From assembly GCA_038213435.1 (NCBI GenBank), contig JBBQTI010000016.1, forward strand, positions 1-64,000: 64,000 nt of DNA. The letters run 5' to 3'. The position numbers and the translations under genes were made by a program. Below, piece by piece: positions 15,693-24,157 of this stretch (position 1 is the stretch's first letter; every line of letters starts with the position of its first letter). The notes beneath the pieces were generated by a model. It saw only the letters and a program-made list of their open reading frames with translations, made no database searches and had not been told where the DNA came from. The DNA comes from PALSA-610 sp038213435 (GTDB taxonomy: Bacteria > Actinomycetota > Acidimicrobiia > IMCC26256 > PALSA-610).

Positions 15693-17263
15693 CCCGCGCG
15701 CATCCCGCGCCGCGAGACCTTCGAGCGCGCTGGCGCGCGCAAGGGACCTGGACCGACGAGACACTGCTCGACCGCTTCGACGCCGCGCCGCACGATCGGC
15801 TCGCGATCGTCGACGGCGACGTTCGATGCACGATCGGCGATCTGCGCACCGTGGCGCACGGATACACCTCGACGCTCCACGACCTCGGAGTCCGGCCCGG
15901 CGACATCGTCTGTTTTCAGTTGCCGAACTGGTGGGAAGCCGTCGCGCTCTGCTGGGCAGTATGGCGTGGCGGCGCGATCGCGAGCCCGATCACGCCGACC
16001 CTGCGGGCGCGTGAGGTCGGCTTCATCCTCGAGCGCACGAACGCTCGTGTGATCGCGGTGCCGCGCGACTTCCGCGGCGTTGATTACGTCGCCATGATTC
16101 GAGCCACGGGTTTCCAAGGCGAGATCGTCGTCGTTCGCAGCGACATCCCGCCCGCGGGCGTCGCGCCCGATGTCGAGGCCGAGATCCACGTCGACGACCC
16201 GGCGGTCGTCCTGTGGACGTCGGGCACGACGTCCGAGCCGAAGGGCGTCGTCCACACGCACCAGTCGCTGCGCGTGGAAGCGGACACGATCGCGGCCGCG
16301 CACGCGATGCAGCCGGGCGAGTCGCTGTTGCTGCCCATGCCCGTGACCCATGTCGCCGGCCTGACCTACGGAATCCTGCTCCCGGTCACGAGTGCGATCA
16401 CGACGGTGTTGATGGACACGTGGGAGCCGGAGCGTGCGCTCCAACTCGTCGAGCGCGAATCGATCGCGGTGATGATCTCGACGCCCGTGTTCCTGCGGAC
16501 GATGGTCGATCACCCGGGGTTCGACGGCACCGACCGAACGTCCGTCCGGATGTTCTCGCTCGGAGGCGCGGGCGTCGCCCCGGCGATGGTGCGCGAGGGC
16601 GCGCAGGCGTTCGGCTGCTGGTGCAAGCGCACGTACGGATCGACCGAGTACCCGACGCTCACGACCGGTCGCCTCGGCGACGATCCCGAACGCGACGCAA
16701 CGACCGACGGGCCGTTGATCGGCGCCGCGGAGCTGCGCATCGTCGATCCCGAGAGCCTCGCCGACCTCCCACCCGGGACGGCGGGCGAGCTGCTCGTCCG
16801 CGGGCCCGAGATGTTCGTCGGATACCTCGACGCCGAGCTCGACGCCGACCTCGACGCCTTCGTCGCCGACGGCTGGTTCCGCACCGGCGACCTTGCGCGG
16901 TACGACGGCGAGTACCTCACGATCGTCGATCGGCTGAAGGACGTCATCATCCGGGGCGGCGAGAACATCTCGGCCCAAGAGGTCGAGGCGTTGCTGGTCA
17001 CGCATCCGGCGATCGCCGAGGCCGCATGCGTTTCGATGCCCGACGGGCTCATGGGCGAGAAGGTGTGCGCGTACGTGATCCCGAACCCCGGCTCGAATCC
17101 CACCCTCGAGGCAGTGCGCGCGCATCTGCTCGCGTGCGGGCTTGCGCGCTTCAAGCTGCCCGAGCGACTCGAGCTGCGCCCGATGCTTCCGCGGACGGCG
17201 AGCGGCAAGGTGCGCAAGTCGCTCCTGCGCGACGAGCTCCGTGACGAGGTGCCTAGTGGATGA
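15689..17263 (+). CDS. AMP-forming acyl-CoA ligase
   Basis: A 524-residue member of the adenylate-forming family. The P-loop-like motif WTSGTTSEPKG is at 176-186, TYGSTEYPTLT is the A5 motif, WFRTGDLARYDG is A7, DRLKDVIIRGGENI is A8, and TASGKVRKSLL near the C-terminus carries the A10 lysine. It would activate a carboxylic acid with ATP and CoA; the side-chain pocket cannot be read from sequence. It overlaps the preceding SDR gene by 4 nt and the following acyl-CoA dehydrogenase by 8 nt, so the three proteins are almost certainly co-translated and act on the same substrate. Confidence 0.9.
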   Translation: MTRAHPAPRDLRARWRAQGTWTDETLLDRFDAAPHDRLAIVDGDVRCTIGDLRTVAHGYTSTLHDLGVRPGDIVCFQLPNWWEAVALCWAVWRGGAIASPITPTLRAREVGFILERTNARVIAVPRDFRGVDYVAMIRATGFQGEIVVVRSDIPPAGVAPDVEAEIHVDDPAVVLWTSGTTSEPKGVVHTHQSLRVEADTIAAAHAMQPGESLLLPMPVTHVAGLTYGILLPVTSAITTVLMDTWEPERALQLVERESIAVMISTPVFLRTMVDHPGFDGTDRTSVRMFSLGGAGVAPAMVREGAQAFGCWCKRTYGSTEYPTLTTGRLGDDPERDATTDGPLIGAAELRIVDPESLADLPPGTAGELLVRGPEMFVGYLDAELDADLDAFVADGWFRTGDLARYDGEYLTIVDRLKDVIIRGGENISAQEVEALLVTHPAIAEAACVSMPDGLMGEKVCAYVIPNPGSNPTLEAVRAHLLACGLARFKLPERLELRPMLPRTASGKVRKSLLRDELRDEVPSG

Positions 17264-18440
17264 CTTCCACGCCCGGGTGCGCGCCGAGCTCGCGGCGCGA
17301 CTGTCGCTCCGGCGCGCCGACGTGCATACGTCGGTGCTCGGCGCGGGTTCCGACGACCTCACAGCCGGTCGCGCCTATCTGCAGGCGCTCTCGGGCTCGG
17401 GGCTCGCCGTACCCTCGTGGCCGAAGGAGTACGGAGGACTCGACGCGGCGCCCGAGCAGGTGGGCATCGTGCGCGGCGAGCTGGCGGGATTCTCGGTGCC
17501 CGACCTGTACCCGTACCTTGTCGGCCTCGAGCTCGTCGGTCCGACGTTGCTCACCCACGGTCGCCCTCGACAACGGGCGCGCTGGTTGCCGCCGATCGCG
17601 AGCGGTGAGGAGATCTGGTGCCAGCTGTTCTCGGAGCCGGGCGCAGGGTCGGACCTCGCCGGACTCGGAACGCGTGCGACGCGCGACGGCGACGAGTGGC
17701 GCATCAGCGGCCAGAAGGTGTGGACGAGCCGAGGCGCGTATGCGCGCTTCGGGCTCCTGCTCGCACGCCACGACGTCTCGGTTCCCAAGCATCGTGGCAT
17801 CACCGCCTTCGGACTCGACCTCCAGGGCACTGGTGTCGACGTCCGCCCGTTGCGACAGATGAACGGCGACGCCCATTTCACCGAGGTCTTCCTCGACGAC
17901 GCGCGCGTCGCCGATGCCGACCGTATCGGCGAGGTCGGCGACGGATGGCGGGTCGCGCTCACGTGCCTGTCGTACGAGCGGGGCGCGTCGACGGCCGGAG
18001 GGACGAGCGGGTTACTCGACGTCAGCCGGCTCGTCGAGCTCGCCCGCACCCGCGGACGCGCGTCCGACCCCGTGATCCGCGGAGAGCTTGCGCGGTTGTT
18101 CATCGAAACGCGGGTCATGGGATACACCGCACGGCGGGCACGAGACACGGCACGGGCCGGACGCCCGGGTCCGGAAGGGTCGGGGATGAAAGTGCGTGGT
18201 GCCTCGCTGTTCAAGTCGTACGCCGCACTCGCGGCGCGCCTCCTCGGCGCCGACGCGACGATCGATCCACACGGCGAATGGCAGACATTATTCCTCACCG
18301 CGCCGTCGATCTCGATTCGCGGCGGCACCGACGAGATCCAACGCAACATCGTGGGTGAGCGGGTGCTCGGCCTGCCCGAAGAGCCGCGCGCCGACCGAAC
18401 GCTCCCTTTCGATCAACTCCCCCGCTCGACCGCCCGGTAG
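17256..18440 (+). CDS. Acyl-CoA dehydrogenase
   Basis: A 394-residue FAD-dependent acyl-CoA dehydrogenase. The flavin/substrate motifs CQLFSEPGAGSDLA and DEWRISGQKVWTSRGAYA occupy the middle domain, and the C-terminal domain ends SIRGGTDEIQRNIVGERVLG, the usual FadE-type terminus. It introduces the alpha-beta double bond into an acyl-CoA. GTG 17256 lies inside the end of the ligase gene, so it is translationally coupled. The last 28 nt overlap the 3' end of the convergent esterase gene at 18413. Members of this subgroup often act on branched or cyclic acyl-CoA esters, an inference here. Confidence 0.9.
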   Translation: MDDFHARVRAELAARLSLRRADVHTSVLGAGSDDLTAGRAYLQALSGSGLAVPSWPKEYGGLDAAPEQVGIVRGELAGFSVPDLYPYLVGLELVGPTLLTHGRPRQRARWLPPIASGEEIWCQLFSEPGAGSDLAGLGTRATRDGDEWRISGQKVWTSRGAYARFGLLLARHDVSVPKHRGITAFGLDLQGTGVDVRPLRQMNGDAHFTEVFLDDARVADADRIGEVGDGWRVALTCLSYERGASTAGGTSGLLDVSRLVELARTRGRASDPVIRGELARLFIETRVMGYTARRARDTARAGRPGPEGSGMKVRGASLFKSYAALAARLLGADATIDPHGEWQTLFLTAPSISIRGGTDEIQRNIVGERVLGLPEEPRADRTLPFDQLPRSTAR

Positions 18441-19564
18441 ACCGCGCGCACGAGCTCCACACTGCGCGGATCGCCCCGGGGGTCGAAGCGCAGGTCGTTC
18501 ATCACATATCCGAACGCGAGCCCCGTGTCGGGATCGGCGAATCCGAGCGAGCCACCGGCGCCGGCGTGCCCGAATGCTCGCGGTGGGTTCGCCGCGCCGA
18601 ACGACGGCCCGAGCAGGAAGCCGAGACCGAAGCAACTGTCGGTCATCAACACCTCGTCCTTGCCGCAGGCGCGCTCGATGGTTGCGCGATCGACCGTTCG
18701 GGGTTGCAGCGTCCGGTGTCCGTCGACCGGCCCGATACACGACGCGTAGAGACGTGCGAGGGCGCGTGCGCTCCCGATGCCGTTCGATGACGGCAGCTCG
18801 CACGCATGCAACCGGCGCGTGTTCCACATCTGGTCGTAGTTGAAGTGGCCACCAGGATTGGAGAACACGCGCGCGAGCAATAGATCGTCGCCGAACGCGC
18901 GCAGCGCCGCGCGCAGATCGGTCCGGGGTGGGACGAGCTGCGCGACGCGCGGCTCGAGAACCTCCGGGAGGCCGATCCAGAAGTCGACGGCGAGCGCGTC
19001 GGCGATCTCGTCTCGCCAGAACGTGCCCACGGTACGGTGCTGCGCGTCGGCCCGCCGGATGATCTCACCGACGAGCCATCCAAAGGTGCGCATGTGGTAG
19101 CCGTGCTTCGTGCCGGGCTCCCATATCGGGGCCTGCGCGGCGAGTGCGTCGACGATCGGCGCCCACGAGAGCACCTCCTCGAGCGTGTATTCCCCCTCGA
19201 CATATGGCAGGCCGGCTTGGTGCGACATCACCTGGCCGACGGTGATCGCCGCCTTCCCGCTCGCGGCGAACTCCGGCCACAGCGTTGCAACCGCGGCATC
19301 GGGATCGAGCTGCCCTCGTTCCATGAGCAGGTTCGCGCAGACGGATGTGACGCCTTTCGTGGCGGAGTACACGAGCACGAGCGTGTCTTCCCTCCAGGGC
19401 ATGCCGTTCGTCGGATCGGCCAGGCCACCCCAGAGGTCGACAACCGGCTCCCCGTCGAGGTACACGCTCACCGCCGCGCCGACCTCGCCGCGCTGGTCGA
19501 AGTTCTGTTCGAAAACGTCGAGTACCCCTTCGAATTCCGTCGCGACGTAACCGTCGATCGTCAT
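18413..19564 (-). CDS. Serine hydrolase of the beta-lactamase / EstB fold
   Basis: A 383-residue beta-lactamase-fold esterase (class C/EstB type). The nucleophile motif SATK is at residues 67-70 (Ser67, Lys70), a GYHMRTFGW segment supplies the Tyr-containing motif in the expected place, and GHAGAGGS near the end replaces the KTG box as usual in esterases. The N-terminus has VYLDGEPVVDLWGG, the common first strand pair. There is no signal peptide, so it is probably cytoplasmic. It likely hydrolyses short esters or lactones, perhaps as part of the catabolic set, but it is convergent to that operon and may be independent. Confidence 0.88.
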   Translation of the reverse strand: MTIDGYVATEFEGVLDVFEQNFDQRGEVGAAVSVYLDGEPVVDLWGGLADPTNGMPWREDTLVLVYSATKGVTSVCANLLMERGQLDPDAAVATLWPEFAASGKAAITVGQVMSHQAGLPYVEGEYTLEEVLSWAPIVDALAAQAPIWEPGTKHGYHMRTFGWLVGEIIRRADAQHRTVGTFWRDEIADALAVDFWIGLPEVLEPRVAQLVPPRTDLRAALRAFGDDLLLARVFSNPGGHFNYDQMWNTRRLHACELPSSNGIGSARALARLYASCIGPVDGHRTLQPRTVDRATIERACGKDEVLMTDSCFGLGFLLGPSFGAANPPRAFGHAGAGGSLGFADPDTGLAFGYVMNDLRFDPRGDPRSVELVRAVYRAVERGS

Positions 19565-19699
19565 GGCGTGCGAGTGTAAGAGCGCGACAACGACTGTGGA
19601 TGCTCGCCACGTTGCGGCGCGTGCTTCACGTGCGGTCGGTGCGCATTTTTGCTCCGCACGGGCAATTCCTCTTGTTCTGTAGGCACTATTCGACTATCA

Positions 19700-19715
19700 T
19701 CGAACATATGTTCGT
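19700..19715. promoter_or_regulatory. LexA (SOS) box overlapping the DUF222-HNH start
   Basis: The sequence TCGAACATATGTTCGT fits the actinobacterial/mycobacterial SOS box TCGAAC-N4-GTTCGA at 11 of its 12 fixed positions; only the final base differs. The central 14 bases (19701-19714) are a perfect palindrome. The start codon ATG 19708 lies inside the box, so LexA binding would block initiation directly. Members of the mycobacterial 13E12 (DUF222-HNH) family are known LexA targets, which makes this match meaningful. Confidence 0.7.
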
Positions 19716-20783
19716 GTCGGTCGCGGCGCTCGCAGCTGAGCGTCGCGCACTCGACGCGCACGAAGCGGCGTGGCTGAAAAAGGTCGCGGCGTACGACCGA
19801 TCGGGCGACTGGAGCGCCGATGGGTTCCTCAGCGCCGCGGGTGCGCTTCGGGCGGCATGTCGGATGGACCACGGCGTCGCGCGCAGCCATATCGAACTGG
19901 CGCGCAAGCTCGAAGCGCTCCCCAAGGTCGCAGCCGCGTTCGGCCGGGGTGAGATCTCACAACGTCATGCCACCGTCGTCGCGAACGCGTGTACGCCGGA
20001 CCGTGCTGCGAGCATCTCCGAGGTCGAGGCCGAGCTCGTCGACGTCGCCCGTGCGTACACGCCAAGGGAACTCGGTGGGGTCGTCCGCTACCTGACCGAC
20101 GCGATCGACGGCGACGGCGGCGCCTCCACCGACGAAGCACTGTTCGAACGGCGCCGTCACTACATGTCCGCCACCCTCGACGGCATGGTCGCCTACGACG
20201 GGACCTGCGACCCCGAAAGCGGCGCCATCCACACCGCCACGATCAACGCCGAGATGGAACGCGACCGCGTCGAGCACGACCCCCGCACGCCGGCGCAACG
20301 CCGATTCGACGCCCTCACCAACCTCCTGCGCCGCTCCCTCGACACCGGCGCCGTCGGCGAGACCCGAAACGTCCGCCCCCACGTCACCGTCGTGATCGAC
20401 CTCGACGAACTCCCCGGCCCACGCCCGAGCACACCGCCACAATTCGCACCGAGCAACGCCGCGACGGTCACCTCTCCACCGCGACGCTCGAACGACTCAC
20501 CTGCGACTGCGACATCAGCCGGATCATCACCGCCGGACGATCCGAAGTCCTCGACGTCGGCCGCGCCACCCGCACCATCTCCCCGCCAGTATTGAAAGCA
20601 CTCGTCGTACGCGACCAAAACTGCCAAACGCCCGGATGCGACCAACCTCCCGACCGCTGCCAAGCCACCACCTCGTGCACTGGACACGCGGCGGCCCCCA
20701 CCAACCTCGAAAACCTCCAACTCCTCTGCTGGCAACACCACCGCCACCAACACAACCACGACGCCCAAGCCCGCGCCGCGTAG
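19708..20783 (+). pseudogene. DUF222-HNH (13E12-type) endonuclease gene with three indels
   Basis: The first 235 codons encode a normal DUF222 domain (ALAAERRALDAHEAAWLKK, then EISQRHATVVANACT, and VRPHVTVVIDLDELPG). After about 20420 the reading must shift (-1 base) to continue RTEQRRDGHLSTATLERL and SEVLDVGRATRTISPPVLKAL. Another -1 near 20665 moves the essential HHLVHWTRGGP into a third frame, and a +1 near 20698 restores TNLENLQLLCWQHH. The reconstructed HNH site (HHLVHW, GGPTNL, LC, HH) is otherwise intact. As written, the protein stops at 20595 without a nuclease domain. All three changes are in C-rich runs and may be sequencing errors. The LexA box covers the start. Confidence 0.75.
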
Positions 20784-20807
20784 ACGCGTACTCGTCCGAC
20801 CTAGCGC

Positions 20808-21010
20808 TGTCCGATGTGCGAAGCGCGCGCACCGGAGGCGACGGGGTACTGGCAGGAGGTACTCCACGCCGCCGGCGATCGAGCGCCACTTCGAACCGTG
20901 CAAGACGAACTATCAGCTGCTCGGCAATGGCGTCCCGCACCTGCACGGGCACTTGATCCCCCGCTACCTCGACGACGTGGCCCGGGAAGCCCACTACCCG
21001 GCGAAGCATG
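20808..21010 (+). pseudogene. HIT-family hydrolase fragment, frameshifted
   Basis: Two frames together give part of a histidine-triad protein. The first reads CPMCEARAPEATGYWQEVLH with its zinc-binding CxxC. After a shift near 20871 the second reads ERHFEPCKTNYQLLGNG and VPHLHGHLIPRYLDD, which contains the full HxHxHxx triad. HIT proteins hydrolyse nucleotide phosphoramidates and related compounds. An in-frame TAG lies immediately before the CPMC segment, leaving no start, and the sequence after LIPRYLDD soon loses family character. It is therefore a truncated and broken gene. It sits between the DUF222-HNH pseudogene and the glycosidase gene. Confidence 0.6.
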
Positions 21011-21061
21011 GAAGCGCGCAGGGTCGCACCCCGTCTCGGACGCGGCGTGCGCAGAGTTGCA

Positions 21062-23323
21062 GTGATCCGCTTGAATGCTGCGGTGCCCGACCTCGGAGAC
21101 GACTATTCGTTGGCCGCGGGTCCGTTGCAGGTCACGGTGACGGCTGTGGGCGAGTTGCGGATCGGTCGGGACGAGTCTGATTGGCTCGGGCCGGGCCGGT
21201 TGGTGATGCCGAATGCCCCGGCCGTGGCACAGGTTTCGGCGTCCGCGAACAACGTGCGCCTCGAGTCGGATTGGCTCGTCGCCGAGATACGCGCGCTCGC
21301 GGAGGACCCGGTCGTGGTTTTGCGTTTGGAAGCCACCGAGTCGCGGCCGGGCCTGGCGTCGGACGGTTTCGCGCAGCCGGCGGTCGCGTGGCGGTTCGAT
21401 CCGCGCCGCCGAGTCGACGGCGGTGCACCGGAAGGCCTGCGGGCATTTGGCTACCAGTACACCGAGTTCGCGTTGCCGGTGTTCAGTGATGCAGCGATGG
21501 CAAAGTGGCGACTGTTGGACTTCCGTCCCGCGGTCGTCATGCCTCTCGGCCTGGTCGCACCCGACGGTCGCACGATGTTGCTGGCTCCGCTCGACGCATT
21601 TCACGAGCAGGTGATCGCGGTTCCCGCCGGAAAGGACCAGGCTGCCGCGGGCGTTCGTGCGGGCTGGCACGGCGATATCGACCACGTACCGGCCGGCTTC
21701 GCGACCGAGCTCGCCGTCATCGCGGGCGATGGCGCCCGTGAATGCTTCGCTCGATGGGCCCAGCTCTTGCGATCGGCGTCGGGCGTGCCGGCGCCGGAAC
21801 GCGACAGCGATGTGCTGGGTACTCGATTGTCGTACTGGACCGACAACGGCAGCGCGTACTGGTACCGCACCGAGGCCGGTCTCGACGCCGCATCGACGAT
21901 CGTCGCGGCCGTCGACGATCTCGAAGCGCGCGGCGTTCCCGTGGGCGCAGTTCAGCTCGACTCGTGGTGGTACCCACACGAGGTGTTGCGCCCATTCGAC
22001 ACCGATGATTGGGTTGTCCCGCCGACCGGCATGGTCGTATGGGAGCCCCGCGCCGACGTGCTCCCCGACGGCGTCGACGCGCTGCGCGAACGGCTCGGTC
22101 GACGACCTCTCGTCGCACACTGCCGTCACCTGTCCGCGCAATCGCCGTACGCCGACGACTTCAAAATGTGGATCGACGGGGACCGGGCGCATCCGCAAGA
22201 CGACGAGCTCTACGGCCGGCTGCTCGACCAAGCCGTCGCCTGGGGCGTCGAAGTGTTCGAGCATGACTGGTTGATCGAGTGCTTTCTCGGTGTGCGCGAA
22301 CTACGCGCGGCGGGCCGGGCGGCGGCATGGCAGGAGGGCATCGACGCCGGCCTCGGCGCGCGGAACCTTCACGCGCAGTGGTGCATGGCCTCGCCCGCCG
22401 ACTTCGCGCAAACAAGTCGTCTCCGCCACATCACGTCGATCCGCACGAGCGGCGACCACGGGTACCTGGTCGGACCCGAGGTGTTGTGGGCATGGTTCTT
22501 GCACACCAATGTCATGGCCCGCGCCCTCGGACTCTGGCCGTACAAGGACGTCTTCCACTCGGCGAAGAGCTCCGAGACCCGCGCGGTCGAGGCGTTGCTT
22601 GCCGCGCTGTCGGGCGGACCGGTCGGGGTCGGTGACCGGATCGGCGAGGCCGACGTCGAGCTCATCCGACGGACCTGTCGCGCCGACGGCGTACTCGTGC
22701 GCCCCGACGTTCCTGTCGCGGCGGTCGACGGTGCGGCGTTCGCCGCACCAGTGTGGTCGGGCGAGCCGCTCGTCGGCGCCACGCATACGCAGCACCCCGC
22801 CGGCCGCTGGGGCTACGTGGCTTCGCTCAATGTCGCCATCGACAAACAGCCACACAAGGCACGGGTTGCGTTGACCGACCTCGGGGAGGACCGTCCGCAC
22901 ACGGAATCACTCGCGGTGTTCGATTGGCGCAACCGACGCGTCGACGTCATCTCGGCAACCGGCGCGTACGAGATCGAGCTCGAGCCTGCAGGTTGGGACT
23001 ATCGGGTACTCGCGCCGATACTCCCCGGCGGTGTTGCAGTAATCGGCGATCCAGATCTGTATGCATGCGCCGGTGACGCTCGGATCGCCGGGGTTGCAAT
23101 CGAGTCCGATCGCTCCACAGTCGTGACGGTCCTCGGCAGAAACGAACACGTCCACCTCGTGGGATGGTCGGCGGCGGCGATCTCCGCGCGTGCGTGGTCG
23201 CCCGCGACCGGCACGGCACCCATCCCGTCGACGTTCGACGGCACGACTGGTATGTGGGACCTCGGCGTCGAGATCGGCGCCTCCGGCTGGACCAAAGTTC
23301 ACATCCGCGTCGCGGCGAGTTAG
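21062..23323 (+). CDS. Putative glycoside hydrolase (GH-D/GH36-like barrel)
   Basis: A 753-residue protein with an N-terminal beta-sandwich region, a central (beta/alpha)8-type region and a C-terminal beta region. The barrel shows RLSYWTDNGSAYWY (about residue 255), VGAVQLDSWWYP (about 296), VEVFEHDWLIECF (about 399) and HITSIRTSGDHGYLV (about 457). In clan GH-D enzymes (alpha-galactosidases, raffinose-synthase-like proteins) a strand-end Asp is the nucleophile and an R-x-S-x-D motif carries the acid/base; EHDW and RTSGDH would fit those positions. The bond and sugar cleaved cannot be deduced. No signal peptide is present, so it should be intracellular. GTG 21062 is the likely start. Confidence 0.6.
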   Translation: MIRLNAAVPDLGDDYSLAAGPLQVTVTAVGELRIGRDESDWLGPGRLVMPNAPAVAQVSASANNVRLESDWLVAEIRALAEDPVVVLRLEATESRPGLASDGFAQPAVAWRFDPRRRVDGGAPEGLRAFGYQYTEFALPVFSDAAMAKWRLLDFRPAVVMPLGLVAPDGRTMLLAPLDAFHEQVIAVPAGKDQAAAGVRAGWHGDIDHVPAGFATELAVIAGDGARECFARWAQLLRSASGVPAPERDSDVLGTRLSYWTDNGSAYWYRTEAGLDAASTIVAAVDDLEARGVPVGAVQLDSWWYPHEVLRPFDTDDWVVPPTGMVVWEPRADVLPDGVDALRERLGRRPLVAHCRHLSAQSPYADDFKMWIDGDRAHPQDDELYGRLLDQAVAWGVEVFEHDWLIECFLGVRELRAAGRAAAWQEGIDAGLGARNLHAQWCMASPADFAQTSRLRHITSIRTSGDHGYLVGPEVLWAWFLHTNVMARALGLWPYKDVFHSAKSSETRAVEALLAALSGGPVGVGDRIGEADVELIRRTCRADGVLVRPDVPVAAVDGAAFAAPVWSGEPLVGATHTQHPAGRWGYVASLNVAIDKQPHKARVALTDLGEDRPHTESLAVFDWRNRRVDVISATGAYEIELEPAGWDYRVLAPILPGGVAVIGDPDLYACAGDARIAGVAIESDRSTVVTVLGRNEHVHLVGWSAAAISARAWSPATGTAPIPSTFDGTTGMWDLGVEIGASGWTKVHIRVAAS

Positions 23324-23368
23324 CGAATCGCCGCGGCTGCGTCGGAGCCCGCGTGGGAGCATGCCCGC

Positions 23369-24157
23369 ATGACCTACACCCATGGCCATCACGAGAGCGT
23401 GTTGCGATCGCATCGGTGGAGAACGGTCGAGAACTCCGCGGCCTACGTCGCGGCTCGATTCGCGCCCGGTGCGCGCGTGCTCGACGTGGGGTGCGGCCCG
23501 GGGACGATCACGGTTGACATCGCCAATCGAGTCGCGCCCGGGCGCGTCGTCGGCATCGACGCGTCGAGAGACGTGATCGACCAAGCCCGGCGGGACGGTT
23601 CCGGCGTCGACAACGTCGAGTTCGCCACCGGCGACGTGTACGCCCTCGAGTATCCCGACGCGGCGTTCGACGTCGTGCACGCACATCAGGTCCTGCAGCA
23701 CTTGCCCGATCCGGTGGGCGCGCTGCGCGAGATGCGGCGCGTGTGCCGGCCCGACGGTGTGGTCGCCGCGCGCGACAGCGACTACGCCGCCTTCACCTGG
23801 TATCCGGAGGAGCCGACCCTCGATGCGTGGCTGGCGTTGTACCGGAACATCGCACGCGTGAACGGTGGTGAACCCGATGCGGGCCGGTTTCTGTTGGCGT
23901 GGGCGCACGCGGCCGGCTTCTCGCACGTACAGCCCAGCGCGTCGGTGTGGTGTTTCGCCACACCCGACGACCGCGAGTGGTGGGGCGGGTTGTGGGCCGA
24001 CCGGATGACGACCTCGGCCATCGCCGGACAGGCCGAGCACGAGGGCTTCGCGACCCGAGCGGAGCTCGAGGACATCGCCGCCGCCTGGCGCAACTGGGTT
24101 GCGCATCCCGACGCGTGGTTCGCCGTCCTGCACGGCGAGATCATCTGCCGCCCGTAG
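23369..24157 (+). CDS. Class I SAM-dependent methyltransferase
   Basis: A 262-residue methyltransferase of the UbiE/Methyltransf_11 type. Motif I is VLDVGCGPGTIT (about residues 33-44), followed by VVGIDASRDVI (motif II), FATGDVYALEYPDAAFDVV (motif III region) and HVLQHLPDP-type HQVLQHLPDPVGAL. The C-terminal part (AWAHAAGFSHVQPSASVW, WADRMTTSAIAGQAEHEGF) is a substrate-binding lid of the kind seen in small-molecule O- or C-methyltransferases. The substrate is unknown. It starts 45 nt after the glycosidase gene on the same strand, and its last 17 nt overlap the convergent PAS-GGDEF-EAL gene. Confidence 0.88.
   Translation: MTYTHGHHESVLRSHRWRTVENSAAYVAARFAPGARVLDVGCGPGTITVDIANRVAPGRVVGIDASRDVIDQARRDGSGVDNVEFATGDVYALEYPDAAFDVVHAHQVLQHLPDPVGALREMRRVCRPDGVVAARDSDYAAFTWYPEEPTLDAWLALYRNIARVNGGEPDAGRFLLAWAHAAGFSHVQPSASVWCFATPDDREWWGGLWADRMTTSAIAGQAEHEGFATRAELEDIAAAWRNWVAHPDAWFAVLHGEIICRP

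Noticed and set aside
15677..17362. Long minus-strand frame opposite the ligase gene
   Set aside because: Antisense shadow of a ligase whose motifs are complete; the antisense translation has no coherent fold pattern.
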